In this document: piece after piece, positions 13,426 through 19,537 of the stretch
Layout of the letters: each line of letters begins with the position of its first letter
Position numbering within the stretch: position 1 is the first letter of the stretch
Assembly: GCA_902478725.1 (NCBI GenBank)
Contig: CABSMD010000021.1
Coordinates: 1-19,537, forward strand
Direction: 5' to 3'
Length of the DNA: 19,537 nt
Source of the DNA: an uncultured Clostridia bacterium
Lineage (GTDB): Bacteria; Bacillota; Clostridia; HGM11514
Position numbers and translations under genes: made by a program
The notes under the pieces: generated by a model
Told to the model about the DNA's origin: nothing
Seen by the model: only the letters and a program-made list of their open reading frames with translations
Databases searched by the model: none

Positions 13426-14569
13426 CTATCCGCCTCTCCTTCTCAATCAAATCATTGCGAGCCATCACGGTATCCGGATGGATCAGCTTGCCGCTGCGGA
13501 TCAGAAACAGGATATTCTCCTCCAGCGACAAAAGACAAGCTTCGTTCAAGCCTTTCGCAGCGGCCGCCCGCAACCGGTCGATCCCTTCATACTCCCTACC
13601 CGGTTCGATGCAGTCAGCCAAGTAGATGATTTTTGTTAGTAAGGGCATATCCGCGCACCCTGTCGTGTGGTAGCGGATCGCATGCAGGATTTCATTGTCG
13701 TCGATTCCCATCTCCCTATATGCTATCTCCTCACCCACAATAGCGTGGAGCAGGGCGGTTTGACCTGCCTGTATATGATCCGGTATTATATCATATTCTT
13801 TGCAAAATTTCAACATTTCTTCCAAAGGCATCTCCTTTGCACAGTCGTGCAACAGCGCAGCCAGGTATGCCTTGTCAACATCCGCGCCATACTGCGTGGC
13901 CAGGCGCTTTGCCGTATCGCACACGCCCAGCGTGTGCCGCATCCGCCTCTGCCCGATCCGGCTTTTGACAAACGTCTCCGGATCGGCCGGTCGGCCATAC
14001 AGATGGTGTTCCATAATATAATGATAAACCTCATCACAAACGAGATGGGAAACATCCTCCCCCGCCCGCGACGCGTCCCGCACGGCAGTAGAGGACAGGT
14101 CGATTCCCTCGCCCGTGACGCAGTAGCAATCCGGAAAGACGCGCTTTGCCAAAGAGATATCATACCCCGGACGCGCCACCACCACGATGGTCGCCAGACG
14201 CGGGATTTCCTCATGGCGGTACCAGGTTTTGACCTGCCCGATATTGTCCGAACCAATTAGAAACAACAGTTCGGTGTCCTGCCCATAGGTTTGCCGGAAA
14301 TGAAGCAGGGTATCCACCGTATAAGAAAAGCCTTGCTTGTCGATCTCATAGCGGCTGACCGAAAAGCCGTATCTTTTGGCCGCAAGCGCGGTCATTTGAA
14401 ACCGGTCCTCCGCGTCGCTTACCCGCCGTGCCCGCTTATGGGGCGGGTTGCCGGACGGGATGAGGATCAGCTCCTTTGGGTGCAGGTTTTTTGCCACCAA
14501 CTTTGCGGCGGCGATATGTCCGTTATGGATGGGATCAAAAACCCCTCCGAACAGGGCGATTCGCTCCAT
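13415..14569 (-). CDS. nadD: Fused nicotinate-nucleotide adenylyltransferase (NadD) and YqeK HD-domain hydrolase
   Basis: 384-residue two-domain protein. Residues 1-195 are NadD, which makes nicotinic acid adenine dinucleotide from NaMN and ATP: GGVFDPIHNGH (8-18) is the nucleotidyl-transferase (T/H)xGH motif, PPHKRA (42-47) and SSTAVRD (159-165) the other binding motifs. Residues 205-384 are a complete YqeK-type HD phosphohydrolase: RMRHTLGV with His212, LLHDCAK with His241-Asp242, then HAIVGE (275-280), AIRYHTTG (297-304) and LADCIEP with Asp319. YqeK proteins cleave diadenosine tetraphosphate (Ap4A). In many Firmicutes nadD and yqeK are adjacent separate genes. ATG 14569 is chosen because GGAAGGG precedes it by 6 nt. 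The long frame upstream is the yhbY gene in another phase. It overlaps yhbY by 35 nt. Confidence 0.95.
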   Translation of the reverse strand: MERIALFGGVFDPIHNGHIAAAKLVAKNLHPKELILIPSGNPPHKRARRVSDAEDRFQMTALAAKRYGFSVSRYEIDKQGFSYTVDTLLHFRQTYGQDTELLFLIGSDNIGQVKTWYRHEEIPRLATIVVVARPGYDISLAKRVFPDCYCVTGEGIDLSSTAVRDASRAGEDVSHLVCDEVYHYIMEHHLYGRPADPETFVKSRIGQRRMRHTLGVCDTAKRLATQYGADVDKAYLAALLHDCAKEMPLEEMLKFCKEYDIIPDHIQAGQTALLHAIVGEEIAYREMGIDDNEILHAIRYHTTGCADMPLLTKIIYLADCIEPGREYEGIDRLRAAAAKGLNEACLLSLEENILFLIRSGKLIHPDTVMARNDLIEKERRIDDK

Positions 14570-15050
14570 TGGCATCCCTTCCTTTTTTCGCAATGCTGAC
14601 TGTAGCTTTGGCTCTTCTACCGGCATTGGCGCCGCCTCTCCCTTGATCACCGGTACCCCGCCGGGTACCAGCGGTGCTCCTGTCATACGGGGCAGTTTTC
14701 CTTTCGACATTGGCAGCCTTTGCGCTGTGCGGCTTGACGCGCTTTGCCTGCGGTGGCTCGCCGGGCAACACGATTTTTTTATGCTCGCGGGAACGCTTAT
14801 ATAACACGAATTTATTTCCCGCCACCAGCACCGGATTGGCCCCGACACGCTGACAAAGTTCCTCGCACGCCTCGCGCGCGGTATATTCCGAATTGGCAAG
14901 CACGTTTACCTTTAAAAGCTCGCGCGCCTCTAACGTATCAAATATCTGTTTGATAAAATTGGGTGTAATACCACCCTTTCCGATCTGGAAGATCGGGTCA
15001 AGGTCGTTGGCTAAGCCCCGCAGGTACGCCCTCTGTTTGCTTGTTATCAT
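14535..15050 (-). CDS. yhbY: YhbY-family RNA-binding protein with a long basic tail
   Basis: 171 residues. Residues 1-95 form the CRM domain of YhbY/YqeI, which binds the pre-50S ribosome: MITSKQRAYLRGLANDLDP, then IFQIGKGGITPNFI with the GxGG loop (24-28), VNVLANSEYTAREACEEL and GANPVLVAGNKFVLYKRS. The remaining ~75 residues are a low-complexity tail rich in Arg, Lys, Gly and Ala, probably disordered and RNA-binding. Standard YhbY proteins have little or no such tail. ATG 15050 is chosen because CAGGAG precedes it. The 14-residue upstream extension lacks a site. First gene of the yhbY-nadD/yqeK-rsfS-leuS series. The tail is encoded over the last part that overlaps the start of nadD. Confidence 0.93.
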   Translation of the reverse strand: MITSKQRAYLRGLANDLDPIFQIGKGGITPNFIKQIFDTLEARELLKVNVLANSEYTAREACEELCQRVGANPVLVAGNKFVLYKRSREHKKIVLPGEPPQAKRVKPHSAKAANVERKTAPYDRSTAGTRRGTGDQGRGGANAGRRAKATVSIAKKGRDANGANRPVRRGF

Positions 15051-15094
15051 AGGGTATTCTCCTGTTTCCGCCGTACGAACGGCTGTTATCAATT

Positions 15095-15123
15095 ATTGTA
15101 TGCAAAAACAATCCAACTGTCCC
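15095..15123 (-). promoter_or_regulatory. Possible promoter of the yhbY operon
   Basis: On the - strand, GGGACA (complement of 15118-15123), a 17-nt spacer and TACAAT (complement of 15095-15100), 45 nt upstream of the yhbY start. The -35 box matches consensus at four of six bases. No terminator is visible after obg, so readthrough is also possible. Confidence 0.4.
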
Positions 15124-15175
15124 TAAGGTGTTTGGCAGCCTTATGCTTAGGCCTATGAATTCGGCTCTTTTATGC

Positions 15176-16453
15176 TTAATCAACAAAATCAAACTCAAAT
15201 TCCAGCATACGCACCGTGTCACCTTCACCGGCGCCCGCCTCCCGCAGGGCGTCGATCACGCCCTTGCTGCGTAGTGCACGCTGGAAAAACTGTACCGAAT
15301 CGCTGTCGGCAAAATTGGTCGAGCCCATGATACGGTCGATCAGACGCCCGCTTACCACATACACTCCATCCTCCAGTGTGACTGTAAAACCGGAATCCCC
15401 ACTGCTGTCATACATGGCAGCTTCGGGTTCCTCCTCTATCGTCACCTGCGGCACGGGTATTTTGGACAGGCGTTCCGCCGCGTAGCGCATCAGGTCGTCT
15501 ACCCCCTTCCGGGTCGCCGCGCTGATGCCGAACACGCGGTAGCCCCGATGCTCCATCTCCTCTTTGAAGCTCTCAAAATACTCCCCGCCACCGGTCAGGT
15601 CAAGCTTATTGGCCGCGATGATCTGCTCTTTTACAGCCAAACTGCTGTTATAGCGGGTCAGTTCTTCATTGATGGCCTCAAAATCCTCGACCGGATCTCG
15701 CCCCTCGCTACCGGACACGTCCACCACATGGATCAAAAGCCGGGTACGCTCCACATGACGCAAAAACTCGTGTCCCAAGCCAACGCCGCTATGCGCACCC
15801 TCAATAATGCCGGGGATATCAGCTACCACAAAGCTAACCTCCTCCCCCAGCGTTACCACGCCCAAGTTGGGAACCAGGGTTGTAAAATGGTAATTGGCGA
15901 TCTTCGGCCGTGCATCGCTGACCACCGACAGCAGGGTGGATTTTCCCACATTCGGAAATCCCACCAACCCAATGTCGGCCAGCAGCTTCAATTCCAGCGT
16001 GACGGTGCGTTCCCCGCCGGGCAGGCCGCTTTTGGCAAACGCAGGCGCCTGCCGGGTTGCGGTTGCAAAGTGCGCATTTCCCCAACCGCCATTGCCGCCA
16101 CGGGCCGCGACGAACCGCCGGCCCGCCTCCGACATATCCGCCAGCGCAAGACCGGTTGCCGCGTCGCGGATAACGGTGCCTGCGGGTACGCGGATCACCA
16201 GATCCTCCCCGTCCTTACCGAAACATTTTCGGGCCATGCCGTCACTGCCACGTCCGGCGGCGTACTTTTTGCGATATCGAAAATCCATCAGCGTGGTCAA
16301 ATGCGGGTCAGCCTCGAATATCACGTCGCCGCCGCGCCCGCCGTCGCCGCCGTCCGGCCCGCCGGCTGCTACATATTTCTCCCGCCGGAAGGACACGCAA
16401 CCATTGCCGCCCGCGCCGGCCTTGATCTCTATCTGCGCTGTATCTACAAACAT
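15176..16453 (-). CDS. obg: GTPase Obg (ribosome assembly)
   Basis: 425-residue GTPase needed for 50S assembly and stress/sporulation control in Firmicutes. Three domains are visible: the glycine-rich Obg fold (1-158; KAGAGGNGCVSFRREKYV, GGPDGGDGGRGGDV), the G domain (about 160-335) with P-loop GFPNVGKST (165-173), switch region TTLVPNLG, DIPGIIEGA (212-220) and AANKLDLT, and the C-terminal OCT domain (about 345-425) found in the Firmicute type, ending EFEFDFVD. ATG 16453 is chosen because the protein then begins MFVD as in its relatives; GGTGAG precedes it. An upstream ATG at 16492 would add 13 basic residues and is less likely. It follows rplU-prp-rpmA, the usual neighbours. Confidence 0.97.
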   Translation of the reverse strand: MFVDTAQIEIKAGAGGNGCVSFRREKYVAAGGPDGGDGGRGGDVIFEADPHLTTLMDFRYRKKYAAGRGSDGMARKCFGKDGEDLVIRVPAGTVIRDAATGLALADMSEAGRRFVAARGGNGGWGNAHFATATRQAPAFAKSGLPGGERTVTLELKLLADIGLVGFPNVGKSTLLSVVSDARPKIANYHFTTLVPNLGVVTLGEEVSFVVADIPGIIEGAHSGVGLGHEFLRHVERTRLLIHVVDVSGSEGRDPVEDFEAINEELTRYNSSLAVKEQIIAANKLDLTGGGEYFESFKEEMEHRGYRVFGISAATRKGVDDLMRYAAERLSKIPVPQVTIEEEPEAAMYDSSGDSGFTVTLEDGVYVVSGRLIDRIMGSTNFADSDSVQFFQRALRSKGVIDALREAGAGEGDTVRMLEFEFDFVD

Positions 16454-16500
16454 CTCTCTCACCAATCTCTTTTTCTTTAAAATATGCCCCATGATAAGAC

Positions 16501-16530
16501 AAAAAATCCCTCTTTCTACAGAGGGATTTT
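16501..16530 (-). terminator. Intrinsic terminator after rpmA
   Basis: Complement arms 16503-16512 and 16521-16530 pair perfectly (AAAATCCCTC/GAGGGATTTT, extendable by one pair), with a short loop and a run of six T on the - strand. It separates rpmA from obg. No good promoter for obg is seen in the 47 nt after it, so obg may rely on leaky readthrough. Confidence 0.85.
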
Positions 16531-16544
16531 ACACACAACACAGA

Positions 16545-16829
16545 TTATTGGGCAACCGAATACACGCTGACCTGTTTCTTGTCCCTGCCCTTGCGCTCGA
16601 AATGCACTTTGCCGTCAACCAGCGCAAACAGCGTATCGTCGCCGCCTTTTCCTACGTTGTTACCCGGATGGATCTTTGTCCCCCTCTGCCGGACAAGGAT
16701 GTTGCCCGCGAGAACGAACTGTCCGTCCGCCCGTTTTACGCCCAGGCGCTTGGATTCCGAGTCACGCCCGTTCTTGGTGCTTCCCATACCTTTTTTATGC
16801 GCCAATAACTGAATATTAATCGTAAACAT
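16545..16829 (-). CDS. rpmA: Ribosomal protein L27 with cleavable N-terminal extension
   Basis: 94-residue 50S protein whose N-terminus reaches the peptidyl-transferase centre. The core KKGMGSTKNGRDSESKRLG, then GNILVRQRGTKIHPGNNVGKGGDDTLFAL, is typical. As in other Firmicutes, it carries a short N-terminal extension before the core (INIQLLAHKKG, compared with the Bacillus/Staphylococcus LQFFASKKG) that Prp removes after the Ala. The mature protein should start HKKG. Two adjacent ATG codons exist. The second (16829) fits the GGAGG spacing and the 94-residue Bacillus length better than the first (16832). The start overlaps the prp stop codon (TGATG), coupling substrate and protease. Confidence 0.97.
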   Translation of the reverse strand: MFTINIQLLAHKKGMGSTKNGRDSESKRLGVKRADGQFVLAGNILVRQRGTKIHPGNNVGKGGDDTLFALVDGKVHFERKGRDKKQVSVYSVAQ

Positions 16830-17149
16830 CATGTTACCTCCATCACACTGATTTTCAAATACTGCTGGTATTGCAGCGAAAGCTGCCGGATATACAACTC
16901 AAATGTTTCCAAAAGGTCCTGCGCCGTCTGCGCGCCATCTGGCGGCAAAGACAGAGTAATCAGACCATCGTCAAGCCGGTATTCGCACGGAATATGGTAA
17001 ACCTGTGTCAAACCCGCAACCACAAACTGCGCAACTGATGAAGCGGCAGCACAAACGATATCATACCCTTCCTCAGCGTAGCCCGCATGCCCTTCCATCC
17101 GGAAGCCGCGGTGGGTTTTCTGACTTTTTAGAATCGTTACCTTGATCAT
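16829..17149 (-). CDS. prp: Ribosomal-processing cysteine protease Prp
   Basis: 106-residue protease (YsxB/DUF464) that trims the N-terminus of L27. The family signature HRGFRMEGHAGYAEEGYDIVCAAASSVAQ contains the conserved catalytic His (GHAGYA) and Cys (DIVCAA), in two pieces around residues 13-40. The C-terminal half ends with a helix LETFELYIRQLSLQYQQYL. ATG 17149 is preceded by GGAG at a spacing of 8. A longer frame back to 17233 has only TTG at its start and crosses a hairpin. That hairpin (17155-17212) pairs with this GGAG, suggesting controlled translation. The gene lies between its usual partners rplU and rpmA. Confidence 0.95.
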   Translation of the reverse strand: MIKVTILKSQKTHRGFRMEGHAGYAEEGYDIVCAAASSVAQFVVAGLTQVYHIPCEYRLDDGLITLSLPPDGAQTAQDLLETFELYIRQLSLQYQQYLKISVMEVT

Positions 17150-17154
17150 ACTAC

Positions 17155-17212
17155 AAACTCCAATTGTTCTAGGCAACTTCGCTTTCTTCGAACAAAACCT
17201 CAACTGGAGTTT
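17155..17212 (-). promoter_or_regulatory. Hairpin that covers the prp ribosome binding site
   Basis: On the - strand RNA, bases from 17212-17201 pair with 17166-17155 over 12 continuous pairs, one being G-U. The GGAG serving the prp start lies in the 3' arm (complement of 17158-17161). The intervening 34 nt contain a further UUCG/CGAA stem. A second GGAG lies just upstream of the 5' arm. The structure should lower prp translation unless ribosomes or a protein open it. Confidence 0.55.
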
Positions 17213-17252
17213 ATCTCCTTGTGTTGAAATCAAAGTTGTTTTGATCCTATTG

Positions 17253-17564
17253 TTAACTATTAATGCTGTCGATTTTTACCTTCGTGTAATACTGACGGTG
17301 TCCCTGTTTTTTACGGTAACCCTTTTTGGGTTTATACTTAAAAACGATAATCTTTTTAGCCCGGTCGTTCTTGACCACGCTCGCGCCCACCGTCGCGCCG
17401 TCCACATACGGCGTTCCACAGGTAAACCCATTGTCGTTGGATACGGCAACTACCTTATCAAAGGTTACCGTTTCCCCATCGTTTAAACCGAGCTTCTCAA
17501 CATTAACCACGTCGCCTACTGCAACACGGTACTGCTTTCCGCCCGTTTCAATCACTGCGTACAT
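17253..17564 (-). CDS. rplU: Ribosomal protein L21
   Basis: 103-residue 50S protein that binds 23S rRNA. MYAVIETGGKQYRV at the start, VNVEKL, the central GTPYVDGATVGASVV and the basic C-terminal KYKPKKGYRKKQGHRQYYTKVKI are diagnostic. ATG 17564 has a strong AGGAGG site. First gene of rplU-prp-rpmA, the conserved Firmicute order, with a consensus promoter 87 nt upstream. Confidence 0.98.
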   Translation of the reverse strand: MYAVIETGGKQYRVAVGDVVNVEKLGLNDGETVTFDKVVAVSNDNGFTCGTPYVDGATVGASVVKNDRAKKIIVFKYKPKKGYRKKQGHRQYYTKVKIDSINS

Positions 17565-17600
17565 TCTTTTTCCTCCTGTTTTAACCAAACTCGCTGGCTT

Positions 17601-17642
17601 CGGGTATATCCACCGGATATTTTAAAACCCTTTCCATGCGGC
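17601..17642 (-). promoter_or_regulatory. Possible L21 leader RNA structure
   Basis: In the 5' untranslated region of rplU, ATATCC and GGATAT (complement of 17606-17620) form a 6-bp stem with a 3-nt loop, flanked by GGGT/ACCC pairing (17602-17605 with 17627-17630) with a 6-nt bulge. A structured L21 leader that may bind the protein and repress its own operon is known in Firmicutes; I see structure in the right place but cannot confirm the class. Confidence 0.35.
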
Positions 17643-17650
17643 TACCCGCT

Positions 17651-17679
17651 ATTGTAGCACAATCCACGCAAAAAGTCAA
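17651..17679 (-). promoter_or_regulatory. Sigma-A promoter of rplU-prp-rpmA
   Basis: On the - strand TTGACT (complement of 17674-17679), a 17-nt spacer and TACAAT (complement of 17651-17656). An A/T-rich run (17680-17700) just upstream would serve as an UP-like element, as expected for a ribosomal protein operon. Confidence 0.8.
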
Positions 17680-17793
17680 ACTTTTTTTCAAAAAGAGTTA
17701 ACTTTCGGAAAAAGAGTCGGACATTGCAGGCAGTCAAACGTCGCCGCAGCTTGGACCGAATCAGCAACGTACTGCGACGCGTTCCTTTTGCCG

Positions 17794-17822
17794 TTGACAC
17801 GGTTTTCGGCTTTTACTATATT
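17794..17822 (+). promoter_or_regulatory. Promoter-like sequence facing the GntR-type gene
   Basis: TTGACA (17794-17799), a 17-nt spacer and TATATT (17817-17822) point rightwards from the gap between rplU and the GntR-type gene. No convincing gene follows, so it may drive a small RNA or an antisense transcript into the 3' end of the converging regulator gene. Confidence 0.5.
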
Positions 17823-17828
17823 TTTAAC

Positions 17829-17892
17829 TTTGACCCTTCGTCAGAACACGATAGCTACCATACACCGCGCGGTATGCGGCCTACGCATTTTT
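17829..17892 (+). ncRNA. Candidate small RNA
   Basis: Begins where the promoter-like sequence at 17794 would start transcription. It contains CATAC/GTATG pairing around 17859-17876 and a hairpin ATGCG-loop-CGCAT (17874-17888) followed by TTTTT (17888-17892), which could end a short transcript of about 64 nt. The terminator stem is only 5 bp, so this is tentative. The rest of the gap to 17951 holds no gene that I can support. Confidence 0.25.
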
Positions 17893-17951
17893 GTGCCGGA
17901 GCAGGAATCTGGGGGATGTTCCAACAGGCTACCCCTTTCCATTGCTTGCGT

Positions 17952-19415
17952 CTAGTATATTTCCGGAATTCGAATATAGGATACCCTATAAAAATTATAT
18001 TTTTTTATCATATACTCTTTGGCACGCTTTAAAGAATAACGATAGCAATCTGTAATACCATTTGCAAAAGAACTCATATTCCCTTCACATAGATGTTGAA
18101 CCGCTGCAATAATTTGTTTATTGAGCTTTTGAATCACTAGTTTTTTATTATCATAATAAGCAATATAGTGTCCCCATTCAGTAAGGCGGAATGCTTCAGT
18201 CAATATAACATGCAAAGGCTCTAATTCAACATGTTTTAAAATGGCTTCAAAAATATCGATGATACAAATGGAATTGGGTAGGGCGAATTTTTCACTTAAC
18301 TCGTTCAATTCTTTTGAACTAAACTTTGGAGCGGCCATCATAGCTACTGGATGAATAATCAGTACTAGTAATTGTAGAGCATAAAGATATTGCAGTGCCT
18401 CCTGTGTACGTCTTGGATTAGGAAGCATCTGATTAACTCGAGAATCGTCCGGCTCTATAACTATAGTTCCCTTAGCATTTAAGGTTTTTACAAGGCCTCT
18501 TTGCTCAAGTTCACCTAATGCTTTTCTGACTGTAGATACAGAGACACCGTACTGGCTGGCTAATTGTTTTTCATAAGGCAGATACGTTCCACAAGGATAT
18601 TCGCCGTTACCAATCTTCCGATTCAAATCGCTAATTATTCTTGAGTAAAAATAGTCTCTACCACGTGTTGGTTTCCATGAAAACGAAACAGGAGATTGTG
18701 GCGGACATTGAGGTGTCGTATTTGCTAAATGTTCTAACGTTCCGGCAATGGAATCTGCAAATCTTTGAAATAGATCTACTAACTGACTATGCTTAATAGA
18801 AGGATCGTTTCCTTTTAAAATATCTATCATAATCCCTGTAATGGATACAGAACCCTGTAAAAAGGTTTCCAAAAAGTAAGGACATTTTTCTGTAAAAAAA
18901 CTTAGGTTATGATAAAGTTCAAAAACCGAATAGAGATTGCCAAGCAAAGGGTTTCCACCAATCTCCAGAATCTCTTTAATAAATTTGGAAGAAGGTCGCC
19001 ATCCACCGGCTGCAATTCCAAAGCGAGATACTTTCATAGCCTGTTTATAATGGCGCATTATCTCCAAGTTACAATTCTGTGAAGCAAAAACTAGAAGTGG
19101 CGGCAATAATAAAGCAAATGTTTGATATATCTGTACAATACTGTCCCTTTCTTTCAAAATGTCAGACAGCATATTCTCTGGTTCAAACATAACTGTTCTG
19201 GAGAGGACAATTGGCGCAAGGCGAGGCTGAATTTCAATCAATCCCTCTTTTTTCAACACATCAAAAACACGATTAACTGTATATCGGCTTACATGGAATT
19301 GATTGCAGAGCACCCTCGAAGATGGCAGACAGTTTCCTGGAAGTATCTGACCATTCAAAATGCGTTGTTTAATTTCGTTATATATAAATGAAAACTTGGT
19401 TTCTCGCGGTTCCAT
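17952..19415 (-). CDS. Tandem GntR-type regulator (two winged-helix/effector halves in one chain)
   Basis: 487-residue transcription factor with two GntR winged-helix domains. The first is at residues 8-73 (FIYNEIKQRILNGQILPG, PSSRVLCNQFHVSRYTVNRV), the second at 256-321 (YSRIISDLNRKIGNGEYPCG, PYEKQLASQYGVSVSTVRKAL, then GLVKTLNAKGTIV). Each is followed by a ~150-residue mostly helical stretch (80-245 and 325-470) that resembles a degenerate FCD-type effector domain. Ordinary GntR regulators have one such unit in about 240 residues. The ATG at 19415 has AAAGGAG before it and its own promoter at 19443. The gene is visibly richer in A and T than the rest of the window, including many AT-ending codons, which suggests separate acquisition. 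The target is unknown. Confidence 0.88.
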   Translation of the reverse strand: MEPRETKFSFIYNEIKQRILNGQILPGNCLPSSRVLCNQFHVSRYTVNRVFDVLKKEGLIEIQPRLAPIVLSRTVMFEPENMLSDILKERDSIVQIYQTFALLLPPLLVFASQNCNLEIMRHYKQAMKVSRFGIAAGGWRPSSKFIKEILEIGGNPLLGNLYSVFELYHNLSFFTEKCPYFLETFLQGSVSITGIMIDILKGNDPSIKHSQLVDLFQRFADSIAGTLEHLANTTPQCPPQSPVSFSWKPTRGRDYFYSRIISDLNRKIGNGEYPCGTYLPYEKQLASQYGVSVSTVRKALGELEQRGLVKTLNAKGTIVIEPDDSRVNQMLPNPRRTQEALQYLYALQLLVLIIHPVAMMAAPKFSSKELNELSEKFALPNSICIIDIFEAILKHVELEPLHVILTEAFRLTEWGHYIAYYDNKKLVIQKLNKQIIAAVQHLCEGNMSSFANGITDCYRYSLKRAKEYMIKKYNFYRVSYIRIPEIY

Positions 19416-19442
19416 AATTCATCTCCTTTCGATTCTGCTTTA

Positions 19443-19471
19443 ATTATACTTCATATATTTTAATTTGTCAG
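19443..19471 (-). promoter_or_regulatory. Promoter of the tandem GntR-type gene
   Basis: On the - strand CTGACA (complement of 19466-19471), 17 nt and TATAAT (complement of 19443-19448), 28 nt upstream of the start codon. The spacer is almost pure A/T. Confidence 0.7.
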
Positions 19472-19503
19472 CAAAAAACGCCAAGCTATTTGCACACCTA
19501 ACC

Positions 19504-19537
19504 CTATCTCTTATACACATCTGACGCTGCCGACGAA
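19504..19537. other. Illumina Nextera adapter left on the contig end (artefact)
   Basis: Bases 19504-19522 match the reverse complement of the 19-bp Tn5 mosaic end used in Nextera libraries with one difference at 19506 (A for G). Bases 19523-19536 (GACGCTGCCGACGA) match the Read 1 adapter tail exactly. This is library-construction sequence, not a transposon in the genome. Genuine sequence ends at about 19503. Confidence 0.97.

Noticed and set aside
14570..14899. 110-residue N-terminal extension of the NadD-YqeK fusion
   Set aside because: It lies inside yhbY in another frame; NadD proteins begin at the GGVFDPIH region as chosen.
17229..17245. ATCAAA/TTTGAT hairpin after rplU as a terminator
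   Set aside because: Only 6 A/T-rich pairs and a 3-base T run; prp and rpmA must be transcribed through it.
17724..18032. 102-residue + strand ORF over the gap before the GntR-type gene
   Set aside because: It spans a promoter-like sequence, lacks a ribosome binding site, has no family features and its 3' part is antisense to the regulator gene.
19504..19522. Tn5-like inverted repeat end as a mobile element
   Set aside because: It is the engineered mosaic end of the sequencing kit, followed by the kit's adapter.
1..19537. CRISPR arrays, tRNA or rRNA genes, phage genes, insertion sequences
   Set aside because: I looked for spaced direct repeats, tRNA-like folds, rRNA motifs and transposase or integrase motifs and saw none.

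Overview
This window looks like chromosomal DNA from an anaerobic, moderately GC-rich member of the Firmicutes, probably Clostridia of the Oscillospirales/Ruminococcaceae type. The evidence is: the rplU-prp-rpmA-obg block with an N-terminally extended L27 and its protease Prp; the yhbY-nadD/yqeK-rsfS-leuS order; the tepA-ylzJ pair; a cysteine T-box leader; a Na+-translocating decarboxylase beta subunit; and strong AGGAGG-type ribosome binding sites. The genus is my inference. The window is a contig with two broken ends. The first gene runs off the left edge, and the last ~34 bases (19504-19537) are Illumina Nextera adapter, not biology.

Left part, + strand (1-6862): the 3' part of an AraC-type regulator with its terminator; a promoter driving a 60-residue membrane protein and valS; a 487-nt regulatory intergenic region; then an MFS exporter, a decarboxylase beta subunit (OadB/GcdB type) and a 36-residue OadG-like membrane peptide, closed by a strong terminator shared with the converging operon. 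The intergenic region is the richest part of the window. It holds a consensus promoter, a folded element of unknown class, a 7-1-7 palindrome over a second possible promoter, a yybP-ykoY (Mn2+) riboswitch with its own terminator, a 12-codon leader ORF, and a second, trp-like attenuator in front of the MFS gene.

Middle and right part, - strand (read right to left): a rplU promoter and possible leader, then rplU, prp and rpmA with a terminator; obg; yhbY, a nadD-yqeK fusion, rsfS and leuS in a tight series; a Cys T-box leader, then cysE and cysS in a 4-nt overlap; a 101-residue protein of unknown function; and tepA and ylzJ. The themes are ribosome assembly and silencing (L21, L27, Prp, Obg, YhbY, RsfS), tRNA charging (ValRS, LeuRS, CysRS), NAD synthesis and cysteine supply.

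Right end (17680-19503): an AT-richer stretch with a possible small RNA and a 487-residue regulator that contains two complete GntR-type halves. By composition it may have been acquired separately.

The most unusual system I can argue for is the layered control of the MFS gene: a metal-sensing riboswitch terminator followed within 100 nt by a leader-peptide attenuator. The MFS, OadB and OadG-like genes may all be under it, because no terminator separates them.
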